A DNA stretch of 64,000 nucleotides from Labia minor (taxonomy: Eukaryota; Arthropoda; Insecta; Dermaptera; Spongiphoridae): NCBI GenBank assembly GCA_963082975.1, contig OY720346.1, positions 28,328,720-28,392,719 on the forward strand. Direction: 5' to 3'. How positions within the stretch are numbered: the first letter of the stretch is position 1; every line of letters starts with the position of its first letter. Below are positions 58,491 through 64,000 of this stretch, in pieces. Both the position numbers and the translations under genes were made by a program. The notes under the pieces are model-generated. The model was given only the letters and a program-made list of their open reading frames with translations, was not told the DNA's origin and searched no databases.

Positions 58491-58830
58491 ATGAGAGGAA
58501 GATAGAAAGAGAAAGCAATTAAAGAAAGATTAACATTCTCCCTCCTTTTCTCTTTCTTTCTTTATTTCTTATGTCCATCTTAAATACTTGCACGTAGATG
58601 AGAGAAGAAAAGAGGGAGAAGAATATGTGAGCATATGGCATAGTGTTTAGATGGGGCGGTGGGTGTATCTGAGTCAAAGGGGCAATTAAATGGACGAACG
58701 GCTGCTTACGAGTTTCGATTAATCTACCGAGACCGCTCCAGTTCACACGGGTTTAGGGGGGAGGGGGGGGGGGTGATCCGTTGGGAGGGGATTTAAGTGT
58801 GGTGTAGTGTAAGAAAAAGATCCCACAAGC
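58491..58830. other. GC-richer island
   Basis: Mixed sequence with a 75-codon minus frame (58519-58746) that begins MNWSGLGRLIETRKQPF and ends in a CT-repeat derived tail. A G-run lies at 58756-58772. Part of it could be a minus-strand exon; no domain or good splice pair was found. Confidence 0.25.
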
Positions 58831-59182
58831 ACTTCAAGTAAAATAAAAAAATAATCGACTCCGACCTTCAAATTTTTCATTCGCTTCTGTTTATTTCAAT
58901 CAAATTTTTTCCATGCATACATTCCTAAGCTATCAATTTAAATCAATATAGACTGACTTTATCGGGCAACTTATCACTTGAAAAAAAAAGAAATAGAGAG
59001 AAATATAAAATAAAAAAATGAAATGAACTTAGTACAGTGTTATTTTTTTAGGTAAAACTTTCTAACAAATCAATGAACTTTATTTTTATTATTATTATTA
59101 TTATTATTATTAATACACTGAATTATACAGTATTTAAATTGGTTTATTTGACGTGCAGTTAATTAATATGACTTTTTATTAA
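58831..59182. other. AT-rich DNA with a ratchet-like site
   Basis: At 59040-59056 (plus) GTTATTTTTTTAG is followed directly by GTAAAA, a weak recursive-splice-like site. An ATT repeat lies at 59087-59112. Confidence 0.35.
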
Positions 59183-59749
59183 GAGATAGTATTGCGATCA
59201 CGAAAATTTTCGATGTTGAGATTTTGATGTTTTTATACGTTTTGAAGGTTCCTGAATCATTTTCACTAAGGTTGAGAAAAATGTCTGTGTGGGTGTATGT
59301 ATGTAACCAAGATTAGGCAAAAACGGTTTGAGCTAGAATGATGAAATTTGGTACATGGGCATTATTCAAAATTCATAGTTTTCTATCAACTATTGAGAAA
59401 TGTAGCTCAACCGGAAGAGGGTAATTACCTACAACGTTTTGATTTTTTTCCTCTAAAGTGACCATAAAAATAATGATATATGTTTGATAATTTTTCACAT
59501 TTGTATAAAACTGCTATATATATAGAATTTCAGCTTGATTGAATCAATGAAAGTACCAGAATTAATTTTTTAACAGTGCAAATCTCACGCGCCAACACGT
59601 GATGTGGTGCCATCAACAAAGAGCCAAACATGCGCTGGTTTATTAATTTTAATTTATAATTTATAATTAATTAAATTTAATTTAAATATAATATATTATG
59701 TTATTTAATCCAATTCAAATTGCGAGATAATCGAGTGGAGACACTCCAG
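59183..59749 (+). mobile_element. Family B element, copy B7, 5'-truncated
   Basis: Begins inside the 5' hairpin with GAGATAGT (59183-59190), then GCGATCACG. It ends GCGAGATAAT (59722-59731) and GAGTG-GAGA-CACTC (59733-59746). CACGTGATGTGG is present. The core array is short (GTGTGGGTGTATGTATG). Confidence 0.76.
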
Positions 59750-60405
59750 CTAATTAACTTATAAAAAACTTATTGAACAAATAGTAGTAAAGTATTTATT
59801 GACACAACTTTACAAATTAATATTTATAATTTATTTAATGAAATTTAAATTAATTGTTGAAAATAAAACACATTTTGTTTTTAGAATCAAATATAAATAA
59901 AGATTAAAACCCTGTAAAACATGATGATGATGATGATTTGTAAAATATATAGTATATTATAATATCAATAAAGCTTTTTTTAGTATGAAAATGCTAAACG
60001 AAGAATGATAGAAGATTACAAAAATGAAACTATATCCTTTATTTTATAGGTATATAACAATAACGTTTCCAATTTCTACTTTATTTCATTTAACATTCAT
60101 CTCAATAGAAGCCGAATCCTATGGACTGCTGATTCGGCTTAGGATTTTTATTTTAATAAAAAGCTGATAAATTAAAATCACCATATATAATTTCAAATAA
60201 TCTTATCTTATTATATATTATAATTCCGATATGGAAAAAAAACTAAAGAGTTTTTTTTTTGAAATTCAAGGATTCATTTGGGTTGGAAAAATGATATCCA
60301 TTCGAGAAAATTAATTTTAAGTTTTTTTGTTCTTAATTAAAATAATTAATAAATCAACAGATCCCAGTGAATATCACAGAATATCAAAAACACTACAATA
60401 ATTAG

Positions 60406-60440
<35 letters not shown>

Positions 60441-60780
60441 AACTCAGATTAAATGGACAAATCATTGCAATATTTTAGATTATTTTTTAAATTTTCTCTG
60501 TTATTGAATGACACCTGTTCTTTAATTAATTACATTAATTAAATAAAAAAAAACAATTAAAATTAATTTTTAAGAAGATGAAAAAGATGACTGGAGCTAA
60601 TTTTTATTAATTTTTTTTTTTCATTCTCGTAAGTAAAAATTAAAAATAAAATAGAATAACAAATTTTTTTCAATTTTGTTTATACTATAGTTTAAGAAAG
60701 ATATCTAGTAAACAATGCAATACATACTATTTTATTATATAAACTTATATTAAATCATGGTCTTTATCATATGTATATTT
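59750..60780. other. AT-rich DNA with a strong hairpin
   Basis: AAGCCGAATC (60109-60118) and GATTCGGCTT (60131-60140) form a perfect 10-bp stem with a 12-base loop. AATCCTA (60115-60121) and TAGGATT (60140-60146) could form a competing stem. A TA repeat lies at 60406-60437. The rest is A/T-rich. Confidence 0.5.
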
Positions 60781-61070
60781 GACCATTGAAATTAATGGTG
60801 TTTTCAATTCGTGGAAAAGTCTAGTCGTGTGCCATGAATAGGGAAAGATGAGTGAACAAACATGAGAAAGAGAGAGAAAGAGAGAAATAGAGAGGGGGGG
60901 GGGAGAATGGATAGGAATGGATGGTGAGTCTGTGCGGCTCGCTAGTGCAGCGGTTGAGTGAGTGTGTCACTTAACCCGAGATGACGCGTTGACCCGACTA
61001 TATCTTAGTTAACTTGACCAACTACTAGATTCACTCACTCGCTCAAGATAGAACGAAAGAAAGAATTATA
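60781..61070. other. GC-richer island with GA tract
   Basis: A GA-rich run and poly-G lie at about 60865-60903, then GTGCGGCTCGCTAGTGCAGC and GACGCGTTGACCCGAC. GGATG|GTGAGT near 60931 (plus) is donor-like. No long frame is open. Confidence 0.3.
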
Positions 61071-61239
61071 TTTTCTTAAAATGAAGTATAAAAAGAAAAA
61101 AAAAATTAGGTGACGTGTGTATTAATCTATTTTATCAATAGAATAATTAAAATTGGAAAAAAAAATTATCACGATTTTTGGCCATTTCAATTTTATTTAA
61201 GTATTTTTTTTTTTTTTAAATTAGAGAAAATAATTTAGA

Positions 61240-61580
61240 ACAACTTTTCCCACTACTAGCAATTTGATCTTTTTTTTAAAAGCAACTTGGAGGCTGTGGT
61301 CCTTCTCCATTTTTTTTTAACCAAGAGGATATATGAGAAGAAGTTGGTCGTCCCAAAACAACCTTGAAAGAGCAAACTCCCACGCATTTTCTACACCGTC
61401 TACCATATCCATACTTATACACGAACGCACACCTGTCCAACTTAAGCCACCTGGACCGTCCCTTCTAGGAGGACTGCTGGTTCATCTAAATGAATTAAAC
61501 TGGGATCAGTCAGCTGAAGCAGGGCCAAAGGTCATATCTCCCTCATTAAAACTCTTTCATCTCTCTCTCTCTCTCTAAAT
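61240..61580. promoter_or_regulatory. Island with DR1-like site and open frame
   Basis: GGGCCA-A-AGGTCA at 61522-61534 is a DR1-type nuclear-receptor motif. A plus frame at 61333-61578 is open for 81 codons, starting MRRSWSSQNNL and containing QLKPPGPSLLGGLLVHLNEL, but ends in the CT tract (61560-61575). No domain is recognised; coding status is uncertain. Confidence 0.25.
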
Positions 61581-62480
61581 CAAGTAATACTATTTTTTCT
61601 TTTTTATGAAAAATTTGGGACATAGATACAAATAGGATATATTCAAGTCAAGTTTTCAAAATGAAAAAAAATAATTTTTTTAAACAAATTTATAAAATAT
61701 CACAAATGAAATTAAGTAATTCCTAGGATTAAATTTTTTTTGAAATTTTGTCTTAAATTAAACTCCTACAACTTAATATAAATTCTTGATTTATTATCTG
61801 AATATCTGTTATATATATATAACCTTTAATTATATAGAATTATAATATTTATAATCATATAGAAATAATAATAATATAGATTAATTTAATCAATATTAAT
61901 TAAATTAATAGGTATATAGTTAATTAATTAACTCATTTCTATTATAAATAATAATTACTTTAAATATTTTAAATAAAATTTTAATTATAGTTTTAAATTA
62001 TACAAATTTATAAAATTAATTTTAAATAATTTAGAATCATTTATAAAAATGGAATTCTTAAATTTAAAATTTTTGAGGCTAATTATTTTCACATTATTTT
62101 GAATGTATTGTATATTGTATGTATAATAACAATATATTTTGTTATTATATAATTTGATAGACAACGATCATCAACACCATCATCAGAAGCTTGGATGATG
62201 GTTAAACAACCGAAATGTTCATATAACAAATATATCAATAATTTCAAACTTCATCGAATGTCTAATTAAAAATTATTTTATTAATTTTTTATAAGTTTAC
62301 TTAATTTTAATCTAAATAAATTAAAATGTTTCAAATAGTTGTGTACGTTGAAATAATTAATTTCACAATTTGTTATATACATTTATTGAAAAATCAAAAT
62401 TTTGATTTGGAATTTTTTTTTTCAATAATTTTTATACTTATCAATATCTCATAAGCTTTTAAGTAAGCTTTTTATTTTTT
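61581..62480. other. AT-rich DNA with a ribozyme-like motif
   Basis: At 62176-62202 ACCATCATC and GATGATGGT form a 9-bp stem around AGAAGCTTG. Overlapping it is GGATGAT-GGTT-AAAC-AACC-GAAATG, which resembles the core layout of hammerhead-type motifs in retroelement ends but lacks the exact CTGATGA. The rest is A/T-rich. Confidence 0.35.
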
Positions 62481-62790
62481 GTTTATTCATTCAACCCTTT
62501 CCTTTCCTCTCTCTCTCTCTCTTCCCTCTTTATGTTTGATCAAAGGAAATGAATGTAGAATTTCCCACCTGGAAGCTTTTATTTAAGAATGAATTACGTT
62601 TAAATATATTCATATATAGAAATTCAAAAGGAGCAAACAAATAGATCTAAATACACACATATAATATTAAGAAAAGCGAACAAAGAGAATAAGAAGAAAA
62701 GAACCTTCTTAAAGCGAGGAATTACTCATCTTAAGACACGATGATCATAATGATGACAGAAACATCAAAGTGACTCACCTGAAACAGAAG
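62481..62790 (-). promoter_or_regulatory. Island with strong candidate ratchet point
   Basis: On the minus strand a pyrimidine-rich run ends CTTCTGTTTCAG (AG at 62780-62779) and is followed at once by GTGAGT, a near-consensus donor. The adjoining 250 bases on the downstream side are of mixed composition with GATGATCATAATGATG and CTTAAAGCGAGG, suggesting constraint around the site. A CT repeat lies at 62508-62522. No downstream donor or open frame defines an ordinary exon, which fits a zero-length exon as in insect long introns. Confidence 0.4.
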
Positions 62791-63024
62791 AAAAAAAAAT
62801 AAAATTATAATTATTATATTATATAATAAAGATTTTTAATATATATTTTAAAAACATGAAAATACACTTGTGATTTTATAAAACACTTAATTTCATTTTA
62901 TATTTAATAAAATTTCTAAAAAGAGATATAGAATCAGATTAAAGAATTATCTTCAAAAAAGGTAATAATATAAATAATTTAGCATATCAAGCTTTAATCT
63001 GTTTCCAAAGTCAAATTAAAAAAT
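62791..63024. other. AT-rich DNA
   Basis: A/T-rich; nothing else is seen. Confidence 0.5.
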
Positions 63025-63145
63025 CTGGAGTGTCTCCACTCGACTATCTCGCAATTTGAATTGGATTAAATAATATATATTATTATATTTAAATTAAATT
63101 TAAAGAATTATAAATTACAATTAATAAATAATATTTAGGTTATAT
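63025..63145 (-). mobile_element. Family B 3' end fragment, copy B8
   Basis: Only the terminal part is present, in minus orientation: CTGGAGTGTCTCCACTCG then ACTATCTCGCAATTTGAATT, followed by the A/T-rich tail of the family to about 63140. The rest of the element is missing. Confidence 0.7.
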
Positions 63146-63942
63146 ATAATCTCGACTTCCCTGCTCTTTTATTATTATTATTATTTTAAAAAACTAGTGA
63201 TAAATAATGATTCAGTCTTGTAGGAATGTTGTGTCTTTTGTACATACCAGTTAATTAATATTAATTATCCGGTATAAATGAGTGTACGATGTGGAGAGGG
63301 TACTAATAAAATTGAGGTAAATAATTTTAAATTAAATTTAAATTAATTTATAAAAAAAAAAACTATTTGTGTACTTTTTATCTACTACTATTTAAATAAA
63401 ATACGTTTTTATAATTTTTTTTTAAAAAAAGAGTTATTACTGCTTTTAGTACTAAAGTAAAAACCTACTTTTATTCTATTGCAATGTAAAATGTTAAGTG
63501 CAATAATATTTATGAACCTTACTTAATGGTCTTTAAAAAAAGACCCTTCAGATTTATAGGTAAGTTTGTATGTTTATATAGACTCACACAGAGTTCACCA
63601 AAGAAAGGTTAAAATAAATACCTTTTAGGTGTAACTTTTAAATTAGGGTCATTTTATGACTGGCAAAGACAAAAATAGAAGGATGGCGCCAATTCTTTCT
63701 TTCTCCATAGGTATTTTTCTTTTTATTAAAAAAAAATTGATTTAATATATATAATAAATGATTTTATGATTCCAATTCATTTTCTACGTATGAGGGTACC
63801 TTTTAACTTTTTACAAAGGGAAAAAAAATAATTTTGGTGAAAATTGTTTTATCAGTAGGTGTTGTGTGTGTGTGTGTGTGTGGAGATTTATCTACACTTT
63901 TTTTTTACAAATCTGTTGGAATTAATTCTCGAAACAATTTTT
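63146..63942. other. AT-rich DNA with GT repeat
   Basis: GT repeat at about 63861-63881. ATAG|GTAAGT near 63558 (plus) is donor-like without an evident exon. Nothing else is seen. Confidence 0.45.
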
Positions 63943-64000
63943 ACCGACCGACGATAGTAAGGGAGGTATTGTTTTCACACCAAATTTCACACGTGGAGAT
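63943..64000 (+). mobile_element. Family A element A5, cut by window edge
   Basis: Starts ACCGACCGACGATAG and follows the family 5' end closely to the last base of the window (GTGGAGAT, the first arm of the 5' stem). It continues beyond the window. Confidence 0.8.

Overview
The window looks like gene-poor, very AT-rich DNA from an invertebrate animal, probably an arthropod. The reasons are the runs of A/T and TA, GT and GA microsatellites, spliceosomal-type splice signals, and the mix of mobile elements: a BED-finger hAT transposon, mariner relics, a decayed non-LTR retrotransposon tail, and many short non-autonomous repeats. No species can be named from the sequence, and no rRNA, tRNA or CRISPR was seen.

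The only complete long gene is a hAT transposase (29955-31814, minus strand, 619 codons). It sits in a full element at 29569-32854 with terminal inverted repeats and a perfect 8-bp target duplication. Three shorter hAT-type MITEs (5538-5929, 34103-34317, 35548-35807) have related ends, two of them with perfect 8-bp duplications. Mariner relics lie at 53620-54102 and 28636-28915, and LINE reverse-transcriptase tails at 48070-48655 and 43215-43600.

Two interspersed families account for most of the other structure. Family A (five copies: 2390, 13348, 23667, 57102, 63943) begins ACCGACCGACG, ends with the inverse plus a GACCTG-loop-CAGGTC hairpin, and carries a GTCC/GTCT microsatellite. Family B (eight copies: 9959, 25056, 28031, 34454, 37168, 40561, 59183, 63025) begins ACTATCTCGC, ends GCGAGATAGT plus a GAGTG-GAGA-CACTC hairpin, and carries a TGTATG-type microsatellite. 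Both have the layout known for Helentron-associated elements (HINEs): inverted subterminal repeats, a short-repeat core and a hairpin at the 3' end. They also share an internal sequence block. One family A copy (23667-26483) has about 2.3 kb of foreign DNA between its ends, including exon-like pieces in compatible reading phase, and may have captured part of a gene.

Between the repeats lie roughly twenty short islands of higher GC and complexity, often next to GA/CT tracts. They read like exons, conserved non-coding elements or regulatory DNA of one or more genes with very long introns. Several hold splice-like signals. On the minus strand at 23389 and 62779 a pyrimidine tract and AG are followed directly by GTAAGC or GTGAGT, the hallmark of recursive-splicing ratchet points. 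Candidate coding exons on the plus strand include 24465-24592, 26138-26218, 38091-38226, 44467-44679 and 49514-49627. None could be assigned to a known protein. The rest is AT-rich DNA in which I see no gene.
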